From Curtobacterium aurantiacum (GTDB lineage: Bacteria > Actinomycetota > Actinomycetes > Actinomycetales > Microbacteriaceae): 64,000 nucleotides of DNA. The notes below the pieces were generated by a model, which worked only from the letters and a program-made list of their open reading frames with translations, ran no database searches and had not been told where the DNA came from. Of the stretch, positions 52,630-62,584 are shown one piece after another. A program made the translations under genes and the position numbers. The stretch covers positions 62,001-126,000 of the forward strand of contig NZ_JAHEWN010000008.1 in NCBI RefSeq assembly GCF_018598555.1. Reading direction: 5' to 3'. Within the stretch, counting starts at the first letter, position 1; each line of letters starts with the position of its first letter.

Positions 52630-54180
52630 TCAGACGGTCGTGGCGGGCGTGACCACGTACGGCTCGAGCTCGGAGACCTGCCGCTGGAAGACGCGCACCC
52701 GCAGGCGCGTGCCGTCCTCGACGTAGTCGACGGACTCGACCGATCCCGCGTCGTGCAGCGACGACACCAGGTCGCCGCGGTCGTACGGCACCACGATCGT
52801 CAGGTCGACGTCGGGCTCGGGCAGGCGGTCCTCGATGACGCTGAGGAGCTCCGGGATGCCCTCGCCGGTGCGTGCGGAGACGAACACCGCGTCCGGCACG
52901 AGTCCGATGAGCACGAGGCGTTGCGCGTCGTCGATCAGGTCGGCCTTGTTGAAGACGACGATCTCCGGGATGTCGCCGGCCCCGACGTCGCCGATTACCT
53001 CGCGCACGGTGGACAGCTGCGCCCCGGGGTCGGGGTGCGAGCCGTCGACCACGTGCACGATGACGTCGGCGTCGCCGACCTCTTCGAGGGTGGAGCGGAA
53101 GGCCTCGACGAGCTGGTGCGGCAGGTTGCGCACGAAGCCGACGGTGTCGGCGAACGTGTACTCACGGCCCTTGGTGCTCTCGGTCCGGCGGACCGTGGCG
53201 TCCAGCGTCGCGAACAGCTGGTTCTGCACCAGCACGCCCGCGCTCGTCAGCCGGTTGAGCAGCGACGACTTGCCGGCGTTGGTGTAGCCCGCGATCGCGA
53301 CGCTCGGCACCTCGTTGCGGTTGCGCTCGGCGCGCTTGGCCTCACGCGCGGGGCGGAAGCCGGCGATCTGGCGGCGCAACTTGGCCATCCGGGTGTGGAT
53401 GCGTCGGCGGTCCAGCTCGATCTTGGTCTCACCGGGGCCACGCGAACCCATGCCCGCACCGCCGGAGACCTGACCACCGGCCTGTCGGGACATCGAGTCA
53501 CCCCAACCGCGCAGTCGCGGCAGCAGGTACTCGAGCTGGGCGAGTTCGACCTGTGCCTTGCCCTCGCGGCTCTTGGCGTGCTGGCTGAAGATGTCGAGGA
53601 TCACGGCCGTGCGGTCGATCACCTTGACCTTCACGACGTCCTCGAGCGCACGACGCTGCGAGGGAGCGAGCTCGGTGTCCGCGATCACGGTGTCGGCGCC
53701 GGTGGCCTTCACGATCATCGCGAGCTCTTCCGCCTTGCCCTTGCCGAGGTAGGTCGAGGCGTCCGGGTGCGGTCGGCGCTGCAGGAGCCCGTCGAGCACG
53801 ACTGCGCCGGCCGTCTCGGCCAGGGCGGACAGCTCGCGCAGGGAGTTCTCGGCGTCCTGCGCGTCGCCCTGGGGGTACACGCCGATGAGGACGACCTGCT
53901 CGAGCCGCAGTTGGCGGTACTCGACCTCGGTGACGTCCTCGAGTTCGGTGGAGAGGCCGGCGACACGGCGCAGCGCCGCACGGTCCTCACGGTCGTACTG
54001 GTCGCCGTCGCCGGTCCAGCTGCGGTCGTCGACCGACTGCGTCTGGATGGCCTGGGCGGGTGCGAAGATGGACGATGCCGCGCGACGGTCTGCGTTGCGC
54101 AACACCCTCTCGACGACACCGTCTGCGCTGTCGTCGTTGGTCTGGTGGTTCTGCTGATGGGTATCCGTCATCCTGTGCAC
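52630..54180 (-). CDS. hflX: ribosome-associated GTPase HflX
   Basis: A 516-residue protein. GTG 54180 has GGAGGT five bases upstream and is preferred over ATG 54171. HflX N-domain, then the linker M-G-S-R-G-P-G-E-T-K-I-E-L-D-R-R-R and the G-domain: G-Y-T-N-A-G-K-S-S-L-L, D-T-V-G-F, N-K-A-D. It splits or rescues stalled 70S ribosomes. The ~70-residue polar N-terminal tail is typical of actinobacterial members. It faces a divergent methyltransferase gene. Confidence 0.96.
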   Translation of the reverse strand: MHRMTDTHQQNHQTNDDSADGVVERVLRNADRRAASSIFAPAQAIQTQSVDDRSWTGDGDQYDREDRAALRRVAGLSTELEDVTEVEYRQLRLEQVVLIGVYPQGDAQDAENSLRELSALAETAGAVVLDGLLQRRPHPDASTYLGKGKAEELAMIVKATGADTVIADTELAPSQRRALEDVVKVKVIDRTAVILDIFSQHAKSREGKAQVELAQLEYLLPRLRGWGDSMSRQAGGQVSGGAGMGSRGPGETKIELDRRRIHTRMAKLRRQIAGFRPAREAKRAERNRNEVPSVAIAGYTNAGKSSLLNRLTSAGVLVQNQLFATLDATVRRTESTKGREYTFADTVGFVRNLPHQLVEAFRSTLEEVGDADVIVHVVDGSHPDPGAQLSTVREVIGDVGAGDIPEIVVFNKADLIDDAQRLVLIGLVPDAVFVSARTGEGIPELLSVIEDRLPEPDVDLTIVVPYDRGDLVSSLHDAGSVESVDYVEDGTRLRVRVFQRQVSELEPYVVTPATTV

Positions 54181-54232
54181 AGGCTACCTCCGGCGGCCCT
54201 CCGACACACTCGGTTGCCGGTACGGTTCATCC

Positions 54233-54844
54233 ATGGCGAACGACCACTACTTCTCGGCCAACCCCGAGAGCGACGTCCGGCCCCGCCAGGTGGACGTCAC
54301 GCTCGCCGGTCAGCCCCTCACCCTGGCCACCGCTGCCGGGGTCTTCAGCCCGGACGGTGTCGACCGTGGCACGAAGGTCCTGCTCGGTTCGGTGCCGGCA
54401 CCCGCGGCTGACGGCGCGCTGCTCGACATCGGCTGCGGCTGGGGTCCGATCGCGATCACGATGGCGCTGCAGTCCCCGGACGCCCACGTCTGGGGCGTCG
54501 ACGTGAACGAGCGGGTGCTCGGGCTCGCCCGGGCCAACGCTGTGACCGCCGGGGCGACGAACGTGACGATCGCGCTCCCCGACGACGTGCCGGCCGACCT
54601 GCGCTTCCGCACGATCTGGTCGAACCCGCCGATCCGCGTGGGCAAGGACGAGCTGCACGAGATCCTGCTGACCTGGCTGCCCCGGCTCGAGGTCGGGGGT
54701 GACGCCTGGCTCGTCGTGTCGAAGGACCTCGGCGGCGACTCGCTGCAGAAGTGGCTCGTCGGGGCGCTCGGCTCGGGGTTCTCCGTCACCCGCGAGTCGA
54801 CCGCCAAGGGCTTCCGCGTCATCCGCGTGCAGCGCAGCGCGTAG
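54233..54844 (+). CDS. class I SAM methyltransferase, RsmC-like small form
   Basis: A 203-residue protein. The SAM-binding loop is L-L-D-I-G-C-G-W-G-P-I, and the catalytic motif W-S-N-P-P-I-R-V-G-K matches N-P-P-F/I-type N2-guanine methyltransferases of the RsmC/RlmG group. The upstream H-Y-F-S-A-N-P and G-V-F-S-P-D-G-V-D segments are also typical. It lacks the RsmC N-terminal pseudo-MTase half, as usual in actinobacteria. Probable target: a guanine in rRNA. Confidence 0.9.
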   Translation: MANDHYFSANPESDVRPRQVDVTLAGQPLTLATAAGVFSPDGVDRGTKVLLGSVPAPAADGALLDIGCGWGPIAITMALQSPDAHVWGVDVNERVLGLARANAVTAGATNVTIALPDDVPADLRFRTIWSNPPIRVGKDELHEILLTWLPRLEVGGDAWLVVSKDLGGDSLQKWLVGALGSGFSVTRESTAKGFRVIRVQRSA

Positions 54845-54871
54845 GGCGCGTGCGCACTTCGTGTGCGTGCA

Positions 54872-54930
54872 CTTCGTGAGCAGGAATGGTCGGGTTGCCG
54901 CTGGGCACCCGACCACTTCTGCTCACGAAG
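54872..54930. terminator. long bidirectional hairpin between convergent genes
   Basis: 24-base arms (54872-54895 with 54907-54930), two mismatched positions, 11-base loop. It lies 28 bases after the methyltransferase stop and 52 bases beyond the dapF stop, serving both converging units. The arm contains CTTCGTGAGCAG and TGGTCGGGT, and part of it (ACTTCGTG) is also repeated just upstream at 54856. Confidence 0.75.
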
Positions 54931-54981
54931 CGCCGCGGGGCGAAGCGCCCACCCGCGCGCCGCGCGCACCGCGCACCTGCG

Positions 54982-55872
54982 TCAGACCGTCAGGTCGCCC
55001 GAGAAGACGAGCTCGGCCGGCCCGGACAGCGACACGTGCTCGCCGTCCTCGGTCGCCGTCATCCGCACGGTCAGCAGCCCACCCGGCACCCGCACGCGCC
55101 AGGTGTCCGGCGCACCAGCCCCGACCCAGTAGCGCGTCGCGAGGGCGGCCGCCACGGCCCCGGTGCCGCACGAGAGCGTCTCACCGCTCCCCCGCTCGTG
55201 CACCCGCATGGTGATCTCGCCGACGCCGTCCTTGATGAGCGGATCGCCCGGCAGCACGAACTCGACGTTCGCACCGTGCTCCGGTGCCGGGTCGAGCACG
55301 GGCAGGAAGGTCAGGTCGAGGTCGGCAAGTTCGTCTTCGGTCTCGACGGCGACGACCACGTGCGGGTTGCCGACGTCGATGCCGATGCCCGGCCGCGCCC
55401 CGTCGAGGTTCTTCGCCCGGACGAGCACGTCGTCGGATCCACCACCCTCGATCCCGAGGCCCCAGCGCCCGAGGTCGGCGGCGAACCCGTTCGTCGTGCG
55501 TTGGATGTCGACCAGGCCCTTGCGGCTGCCCACCGTCAGCGTCTCACCGGGGGCGAGGTCGACCAGGCCGGACTCGGTCAGGTACCGGGCGAACACCCGG
55601 ATGCCGTTGCCGCACATCTCCGCGACCGTGCCGTCGGCGTTGTGGTAGTCCATGAACCAGGTGGCCTCGGGCTCGACGGCCACGAGCGCGCGCCCCTCGG
55701 GGATCGCCTCCGACCGCACCGCCCGGATCACGCCGTCGCCGCCCACGCCGAAGCGTCGGTCCGCGATGGCACGGATCCGCTCGGGGGTCAGGTCGACGGT
55801 GGCGTCGGGGTCGGCGAACAGGACGAAGTCGTTGCCGGTCCCCTGGCCCTTGGTGAAGTGCAGCTCGGTCAC
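54982..55872 (-). CDS. dapF: diaminopimelate epimerase
   Basis: A 296-residue two-lobed epimerase. The catalytic cysteines are Cys87 in E-M-C-G-N-G-I-R and Cys235 in L-S-C-G-T-G-A. It converts LL- to meso-diaminopimelate for lysine and, in species that use it, cell wall. The ATG overlaps the miaA stop (ATGA), so it is the last gene of the miaB-miaA-dapF unit. Confidence 0.97.
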   Translation of the reverse strand: MTELHFTKGQGTGNDFVLFADPDATVDLTPERIRAIADRRFGVGGDGVIRAVRSEAIPEGRALVAVEPEATWFMDYHNADGTVAEMCGNGIRVFARYLTESGLVDLAPGETLTVGSRKGLVDIQRTTNGFAADLGRWGLGIEGGGSDDVLVRAKNLDGARPGIGIDVGNPHVVVAVETEDELADLDLTFLPVLDPAPEHGANVEFVLPGDPLIKDGVGEITMRVHERGSGETLSCGTGAVAAALATRYWVGAGAPDTWRVRVPGGLLTVRMTATEDGEHVSLSGPAELVFSGDLTV

Positions 55873-56879
55873 GGCACGATCCTACGGGCCAGTGCCGACA
55901 GGTCGCCGCGGTCCGCCCCGGTGACGTCGAGCGTCTCGGCGTCGGCGTAGCGCCGGAACCAGGAGACCTGGCGCCTGGCGTACTTCCGGGTCGCGATGCC
56001 GGTCGCCTCCACCGCCTGGTCGACCGTCGACGTGCCGCCCAGCACCTCGAGTGCCTGCGAGTAACCGATCGCGCCCCGCGCCGTCTTGCCCTGCTCCAGC
56101 CCCTGCTCGCGGAGCGCAGCGACCTCGTCGACGAGTCCGGCGTCGAACATCCGTGCCGCCCGCGCGTGCAGCGCCGACACCAGCTGCTCACGGTCACGAC
56201 GCAGGTGCAGGATGCGGGACGGTCGCCAGGCGCGGGGCGTGGCCGGGAGGCTCGGGGTCACGACCTCGGATCGGCTCGCGATCTCGAGTGCCCGGATCAA
56301 CCGCCGTGGGTTGCGTGCGTCGATCGTCGTTGCGGCCGCCGGGTCGAGGGTGCGGAGCCGTTCGAGCAGGATGCCCGGACCGAGTTCCTCGTGCTCCCGC
56401 TCGAGCTGTGCGCGGAGTTCGGGGTCGGTGCCGGGGAACGACAGGTCGAACAGCACCGCGGAGACGTAGAGGCCGCTTCCGCCGACGAGGACGGCCACGC
56501 CGCCGTCGGCCTGGATCCGTTCGACGTCTGCCCGTGCGGCGACCTGGTACGCGGCGACGCTCGCCTCGTCGGTGACGTCGAGCACGTCGAGCTGGTGGTG
56601 CGGGACCCCGTGTCGTTCGCCCGGCGGGAGCTTCGCGGTCCCGATGTCCATGCCGCGGTACAGCTGCATCGCATCGGCGTTGATGATCTCGGCGTTCCGG
56701 CCTGCGGCACGGAGTCGGTCGGCGATCGCGATGCCGAGGTCGGACTTGCCCGTCCCGGTCGCCCCGACGACTGCGATCAGGTCCGCGGCGTCACCGTCTG
56801 CGGGCGACTCGGCGGCGTCACCGGACGCGGGCGACGCGGCGCTCGTCGACGCAGCCCCGGGGAGCTCAGCGGCCGACAC
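55869..56879 (-). CDS. miaA: tRNA dimethylallyltransferase
   Basis: A 336-residue enzyme: P-loop [12 protein letters not shown], then [19 protein letters not shown], and [11 protein letters not shown]. It prenylates A37 of tRNAs reading U-starting codons. GTG 56879 overlaps the miaB end by 14 bases; the ~30 residues before the P-loop are Ala/Ser-rich (about three A-S-P-A-S-G-D-like units). N-A-D-A-M-Q replaces the more common N-A-D-S-M-Q. Confidence 0.96.
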   Translation of the reverse strand: MSAAELPGAASTSAASPASGDAAESPADGDAADLIAVVGATGTGKSDLGIAIADRLRAAGRNAEIINADAMQLYRGMDIGTAKLPPGERHGVPHHQLDVLDVTDEASVAAYQVAARADVERIQADGGVAVLVGGSGLYVSAVLFDLSFPGTDPELRAQLEREHEELGPGILLERLRTLDPAAATTIDARNPRRLIRALEIASRSEVVTPSLPATPRAWRPSRILHLRRDREQLVSALHARAARMFDAGLVDEVAALREQGLEQGKTARGAIGYSQALEVLGGTSTVDQAVEATGIATRKYARRQVSWFRRYADAETLDVTGADRGDLSALARRIVP

Positions 56880-58359
56880 GGAGCGTTGGCAGCCCGAGCG
56901 AGACCGGACGAGGGCCACCGGCCTCGGCGGCCGGGGTGGGCACGCCGCAGCTCGCGGCCTGCGCGCGGTCCCAGGCGTCCCCGGCCCGGGTGCGCCGGAT
57001 GCGCAGCGGAGCGTCGTCGTCCGCGAGCAGGAAGTGCGGCGCAGCACGCGTGATGTCGACCGTCACGACGTCGCCGGGGCGCGGGACCTCAGAGCCGGCG
57101 GGCACGGCGAAGTGCACGAGCCGGGAGTCCTGGGCACGGCCGGACAGCCGACGGGTGGCGTCGTCCTTCCGCCCCTCGCCCGAGGCGACGAGGACCTCGA
57201 CGCTGCGACCGACCTGACGGGCGTTCTCCTCCGCGGTGATGCGTTCCTGCAGGGCGACGAGTCGTTCGTAGCGCTCCTGCACGACCTGCTTCGGCAGCTG
57301 GTCGGCCATCGTGGCCGCCGGCGTGCCCGGGCGGATCGAGTACTGGAACGTGAAGGCCGAGGCGAAGCGGGCCTGCTCGACGACGCGCAGGGTGTCCGCG
57401 AAGTCGGCCTCGGTCTCGCCGGGGAACCCGACGATGATGTCGGTGGAGATCGCCGCGTGCGGGATCTTCGCGCGGACGCGGTCGAGGATGCCGAGGAACC
57501 GCTCGCTGCGGTAGCTCCGCCGCATCGCCTTGAGGATCCGGTCGGAACCGGACTGCAGGGGCATGTGCAGCTGCGGCATGACGTTCGGCGTCTCGGCCAT
57601 CGCGTCGATGACGTCGTCGGTGAAGGCCGCCGGGTGCGGGCTCGTGAACCGGACGCGCTCCAGCCCCTCGATCGTGCCGGTGGCGCGCAGCAGCTTGCCG
57701 AACGCCTGCCGGTCGCCGAACTCCACGCCGTAGGAGTTGACGTTCTGGCCGAGCAGCGTGACCTCGATCGCGCCGTCGTCGACGAGCGCCTGGATCTCGG
57801 CGAGGACGTCACCGGGGCGGCGGTCCTTCTCCTTGCCGCGGAGCGAGGGGACGATGCAGAAGGTGCAGGTGTTGTTGCAGCCGACCGAGATCGACACCCA
57901 GCCGCTGTGCGTGGAGTCCCGCTTGGTCGGCAGCGTCGAGGGGAACACGTCGAGCGCCTCGAGGATCTCGATCTGCGCCTCGTCGTTGTGCCGCGCCCGC
58001 TCGAGCAGCGTCGGCAGCGACCCCATGTTGTGCGTCCCGAAGACGACGTCGACCCACGGCGCCTTCTCGAGGATGACGTTCTTGTCCTTCTGCGCCAGGC
58101 ACCCGCCGACAGCGATCTGCATGCCGGGGTGCTCGCGCTTGATGCCCGCGAGCTGTCCGAGGTTGCCGTACAGGCGGTTGTCCGCGTTCTCGCGCACCGC
58201 GCAGGTGTTGATGACCACGACGTCGGCCTGCTCGCCGTCGGCAGCGGTGTACCCGGCGGCCTGCAGTGACCCACTCAACCGCTCGGAGTCGTGCACGTTC
58301 ATCTGGCACCCGTAGGTGCGGACTTCGTAGGTGCGGGGGCGCGCTGCGACGGTGGCCAT
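56866..58359 (-). CDS. miaB: tRNA methylthiotransferase MiaB
   Basis: A 497-residue radical-SAM enzyme. The N-terminal UPF0004 domain has three cysteines (Y-G-C-Q-M-N, N-T-C-A-V-R-E, G-G-C-L-A-Q), the radical-SAM cluster is C-N-N-T-C-T-F-C, and a C-terminal TRAM domain follows. It adds methylthio to i6A37 made by MiaA. A further ~45 residues after TRAM are Arg/Ala-rich. ATG 58359 is chosen. Confidence 0.97.
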   Translation of the reverse strand: MATVAARPRTYEVRTYGCQMNVHDSERLSGSLQAAGYTAADGEQADVVVINTCAVRENADNRLYGNLGQLAGIKREHPGMQIAVGGCLAQKDKNVILEKAPWVDVVFGTHNMGSLPTLLERARHNDEAQIEILEALDVFPSTLPTKRDSTHSGWVSISVGCNNTCTFCIVPSLRGKEKDRRPGDVLAEIQALVDDGAIEVTLLGQNVNSYGVEFGDRQAFGKLLRATGTIEGLERVRFTSPHPAAFTDDVIDAMAETPNVMPQLHMPLQSGSDRILKAMRRSYRSERFLGILDRVRAKIPHAAISTDIIVGFPGETEADFADTLRVVEQARFASAFTFQYSIRPGTPAATMADQLPKQVVQERYERLVALQERITAEENARQVGRSVEVLVASGEGRKDDATRRLSGRAQDSRLVHFAVPAGSEVPRPGDVVTVDITRAAPHFLLADDDAPLRIRRTRAGDAWDRAQAASCGVPTPAAEAGGPRPVSLGLPTLRVGR

Positions 58360-58385
58360 GGTCGTCCCAGTGTAGGTCGGGCCGA

Positions 58386-59302
58386 CTACTCGAACCGAAC
58401 GGTCCCGCCGCCGGGTCGTGGGCGCTTCCCGCCGCCGCCGAGGGCCCGTTCGACGGCGATCCGGACGACGCCGGAGCTGTAGCCCTTGCGCATCAGGAAG
58501 CCGGACAGCCGACGTTCCGCCGTGGCCCGGTCGAGGCCGCGCATCTGCGGAGCACGCTTGTCGGCGAGCTCCTGGGCGCGGAGGAACTCGTCGTCCTCGT
58601 CGTCGGCTGCTTCGTCCAGCGCGGTGTCGATCGCCACCTGGTCGATGCCCCGGCGACGGAGTTCGGTCACGACACCCTGTCGGCCGAGGCCCTTGCGAGC
58701 GTGCAGGCGGTCCACCAGGTCGGTGGCGAGGGCGACGTCGTCGAGCAGGCCGACACGGGTCAGCCGTTCGATCTCGTGCTCGACCACGTCGGGGTCGAGG
58801 TCCTGCTGGAGCAGCAGCGTCCGCATCTCGGACTCGCTCACGCCCTTGCGCCCGAGGGCACGGAGGCTGAGCCGCTCGGCGTCGGCACGCTGTTCGTCGA
58901 GCGGACGAGGCGCGTCGGCGGGGTCGATCTCCTCGCCCCCGGCGATCGAGAAGACCGAGGCCGTGGTGGCGTCGGCGGTCTCGGAGGCGTAGCCGTCCTG
59001 CTCGGAACGCGCTGAGCGCCCGCTGCCGTCGCCGATGACGGGCGACACCCACGCGGCCGGACCACGGGCACCGTGCAAGGGCAGGGGCACGGGCGTGTCC
59101 GCGTCGAACGCGGTAGGGGCCTCGTCCGGCCGGACGTCGTCCGGCCCGGGAAGCGCCCAGCCATCGGCGTCACGCGGCTCGTCCGGTGACACCGGGGGTG
59201 CGGGGATGTCCGGCATCGCGGGTGACACCGGAGCGCGACGACGCGACCTCGCACCGAACAGGTCGGTGACCGGTGCGAGGCCGTCGTCGTCGTGGTCGGT
59301 GC

Positions 59303-59306
<4 letters not shown>
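58386..59306 (-). CDS. recX: RecX regulator with long N-terminal extension
   Basis: A 306-residue protein. RecX three-helix repeats occupy the C-terminal ~165 residues ([37 protein letters not shown]). The first ~135 residues are an Asp/Pro/Ala-rich, probably disordered extension. RecX limits RecA filament growth. The start overlaps the recA stop by 4 bases. Confidence 0.93.
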
Positions 59307-60364
<1,058 letters not shown>

Positions 60365-60573
60365 GGGGTGCTCCTTCGTGCTCGTGTTCGGCCGCCTGTA
60401 GGCTGTCGCGTCCACGCCGGCCGATGGTGCAAGGCCGGTGGTTCTGCGACAAGGCTTCGGGCTGTTCCCGATGTCCATCAACCTATGGCGGGCCACCGAC
60501 ATCACTGCCGACGGTCACGCGATCTGTGGATGGAACACCCGGGCGACGCCGCTGTGGAGGAAGCTACCACCGA

Positions 60574-60589
60574 TCGAACACGCGTTCGA
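60574..60589 (-). promoter_or_regulatory. LexA box of recA
   Basis: TCGAAC-ACGC-GTTCGA is a perfect match to the Gram-positive SOS consensus CGAAC-N4-GTTCG. It is in the 271-bp space between the DUF3046 gene and recA. Confidence 0.88.
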
Positions 60590-60635
60590 GCAACACGCCG
60601 AACACAGTTTCGGGTACCGGCTCCGTGGAACCCGG

Positions 60636-60860
60636 TCAGTCCTGGGGTTCGGCGAGCCCCTTGCCGTGCCGTCGCTCCATCGGAACGTCCTGCGAGTCGC
60701 ACAGGGCGTCCCACACCCGGCGGGCGTCGATGCCGGCGTCGATGGCATCCACGGCCGAGCGACCACCCAGTTGCTCGAGCACGACGTCGCGGGTCACCAC
60801 GGACCCGTAGGCCTCCCCGAACACCTGGTCGACGGCTCGCCAGAACTCACTCACGCGCAT
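60636..60860 (-). CDS. DUF3046 protein
   Basis: A 74-residue protein: M-R-V-S-E-F-W-R-A-V-D-Q-V-F-G-E-A-Y-G, then V-L-x-x-L-G-G-R-S-A and R-R-V-W-D-A-L-C-D, all typical of DUF3046, which in actinobacteria lies directly upstream of recA. Function unknown. Confidence 0.92.
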   Translation of the reverse strand: MRVSEFWRAVDQVFGEAYGSVVTRDVVLEQLGGRSAVDAIDAGIDARRVWDALCDSQDVPMERRHGKGLAEPQD

Positions 60861-60899
60861 CCGACCAGCCTAAGCGTGCGGTCGTGGGCCGGAACGCAG

Positions 60900-60933
60900 A
60901 ACGCCCCCGCCGGGAAGGACCGGCGGGGGCGTT
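60900..60933 (-). terminator. clgR terminator
   Basis: 14-bp perfect stem AACGCCCCCGCCGG/CCGGCGGGGGCGTT with a 6-base loop, 15 bases beyond the stop of the XRE regulator gene. Confidence 0.85.
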
Positions 60934-60947
60934 CGGTGCGGTGCGGG

Positions 60948-61256
60948 TCAGCGCACCGCGAGGTCGTTGTCGAACTCGGCGACGAGGTCGTCCGGGAGCG
61001 TGTCGGGGACGGGGGTCAGCCCCTCGACGATCGCGAGGCGGTCACCCACTTCGCGCATGATGGTCGAGATGGGCGTCTCCAGAGCGTCCGCGACGGACGC
61101 GAGGATCTCCGAGCTGGCTTCCTTCTGCCCGCGCTCGACCTCACTGAGGTACCCGAGCGCGACACTGGCCTTGGACGCGACCTGACGGAGGGTCCGGCCC
61201 TTCTGCAAGCGGAAGTCCCGGAGCACATCGCCGATTTCCTGACGAACGAGAACCAT
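60948..61256 (-). CDS. clgR: XRE-family regulator, ClgR-type
   Basis: A 102-residue protein with an N-terminal Cro/C1 HTH (V-L-R-D-F-R-L-Q-K-G-R-T-L-R-Q-V-A-S-K-A-S-V-A-L over two lines of helix, then Y-L-S-E-V-E-R-G-Q-K-E-A-S). This is the typical ClgR sequence; ClgR activates clp protease and stress genes in actinobacteria. GAGGAGGAG lies before the ATG. Stands between cinA and the recA group as usual. Confidence 0.9.
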   Translation of the reverse strand: MVLVRQEIGDVLRDFRLQKGRTLRQVASKASVALGYLSEVERGQKEASSEILASVADALETPISTIMREVGDRLAIVEGLTPVPDTLPDDLVAEFDNDLAVR

Positions 61257-61410
61257 GAGAACTCCTCCTCTCTGTCGTCTCCGCGCCCGCTCGGTCCGGT
61301 GGATCGAGTTCGGGTTCAGCAACAGTAGCGTTGCCGGTTGCAGCATGCTAGCCAGGCTGGCTGCCGTACTGCTGGAGATTTCGTGAGATGTAACCCGGCG
61401 GAAACGGGAC

Positions 61411-61938
61411 CTATTCCCGGCCCCGGACTTCGGACGACATCCGTGACAGGAGTTCGGAGACGGTGGCGTGCCGGATTGCTTCCCGGTCACCGTCGAGGTG
61501 GAGCGCGAAGGCCTCGGCCCCGGCGGCGGACGCGATCCCGACGTACACCGTGCCGACGGGCTTGCCGTCCTGCGGGTCCGGACCGGCGACGCCCGTCGTG
61601 CTGATCCCCCACGTCGCGGGTTCCCCGTCGACGGACAGCGCGATCCGGACACCGGCGGCCATCTGCCGAGCGACCTCCGGGTGGACGGCCCCCTCCGCCT
61701 CGAGCAGGGACGCCGACACCCCCAGCACGGAGTGCTTCACGGGCGTCGCGTACGCCACGACGCCGCCGCGCACGACGGCACTGGCGCCCGGCACGTCGAC
61801 GAGCGTCGCGACGACGAGCCCGCCGGTGAGCGACTCCGCCACGGCGAGGGTCTCCCCCCGTGCCGTCAGCTCGGCGATGAGTCCTGGTGCGACCGGGACG
61901 GGAGGCGCGGCCTGCGTCGAGCGGTCGGGCCCGGTCAC
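61411..61938 (-). CDS. cinA: CinA C-terminal-domain protein (nicotinamide-nucleotide amidase type)
   Basis: A 175-residue stand-alone CinA domain: T-L-A-V-A-E-S-L-T-G-G-L-V, then G-G-V-V-A-Y-A-T-P-V-K, and G-I-S-T-T-G-V-A-G-P-D-P-Q-D-G-K-P-V-G-T-V-Y. It probably deamidates NMN. GTG 61938 overlaps the pgsA stop (GTGA); ATG 61962 is an alternative. Confidence 0.93.
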   Translation of the reverse strand: MTGPDRSTQAAPPVPVAPGLIAELTARGETLAVAESLTGGLVVATLVDVPGASAVVRGGVVAYATPVKHSVLGVSASLLEAEGAVHPEVARQMAAGVRIALSVDGEPATWGISTTGVAGPDPQDGKPVGTVYVGIASAAGAEAFALHLDGDREAIRHATVSELLSRMSSEVRGRE

Positions 61939-62579
61939 GCTGTGGTGCGGTTGTACTTCCATGCCTGCCACAGGTAGTCGATCCCGCTCAGGATCGTTGC
62001 CAGGAACGCGGCCGTCATCAGGATGCCGTTGACCCAGTGTGCCCAGTCGCCGACGAGGTTCCACCAGGGGAACAGCGCGGCCGTCAGGGCGACGGCTTGC
62101 AGCACGGTCTTGATCTTGCCGCCGCGGCTGGCCGGGATCACCCGGTCCGACAGCACGGCGAAGCGGAACACCGTGATGCCGATCTCGCGCACCATGATCA
62201 GCACGGTCACGTACCAGGGCAGTTCCTGCAGGATCGACAGGGCGACGAGCGCACCACCGATGAGCACCTTGTCGGCGATCGGGTCGACCAGCTTGCCGAA
62301 GTCGGTGACCAGGTTCTGGCGGCGGGCGATGATGCCGTCGGCGCTGTCCGTGACGATCGCGACGACGAACACGACCGCCGCCCAGATGCGCAGTGGTCCG
62401 TCGTTGCCGGCGTCGGCCAGCAGCAGGACGAAGAACAGCGGCGCCATGAGGATGCGCACCACCGTGATGATGTTCGCCACGTTGGCGGTCGACGCCGGGC
62501 CGGGGCCCTTGCGCAGCAACCGGCCGCGCCACGGGAACCGTGCGCCGTGCGTGGTGTTCGTGCTGTCCGAGGCGGTCAT
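61935..62579 (-). CDS. pgsA: CDP-diacylglycerol-glycerol-3-phosphate 3-phosphatidyltransferase
   Basis: A 214-residue membrane enzyme with about six helices. The CDP-alcohol phosphotransferase motif D-G-x2-A-R-x8-G-x3-D-x3-D is present in D-S-A-D-G-I-I-A-R-R-...-D-F-G-K-L-V-D-P-I-A-D-K. It makes phosphatidylglycerophosphate. ATG 62579 has GGGAG eight bases upstream; GTG 62588, overlapping the ftsK stop, is the alternative. Confidence 0.94.
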   Translation of the reverse strand: MTASDSTNTTHGARFPWRGRLLRKGPGPASTANVANIITVVRILMAPLFFVLLLADAGNDGPLRIWAAVVFVVAIVTDSADGIIARRQNLVTDFGKLVDPIADKVLIGGALVALSILQELPWYVTVLIMVREIGITVFRFAVLSDRVIPASRGGKIKTVLQAVALTAALFPWWNLVGDWAHWVNGILMTAAFLATILSGIDYLWQAWKYNRTTA

Positions 62580-62584
62580 CGCCG

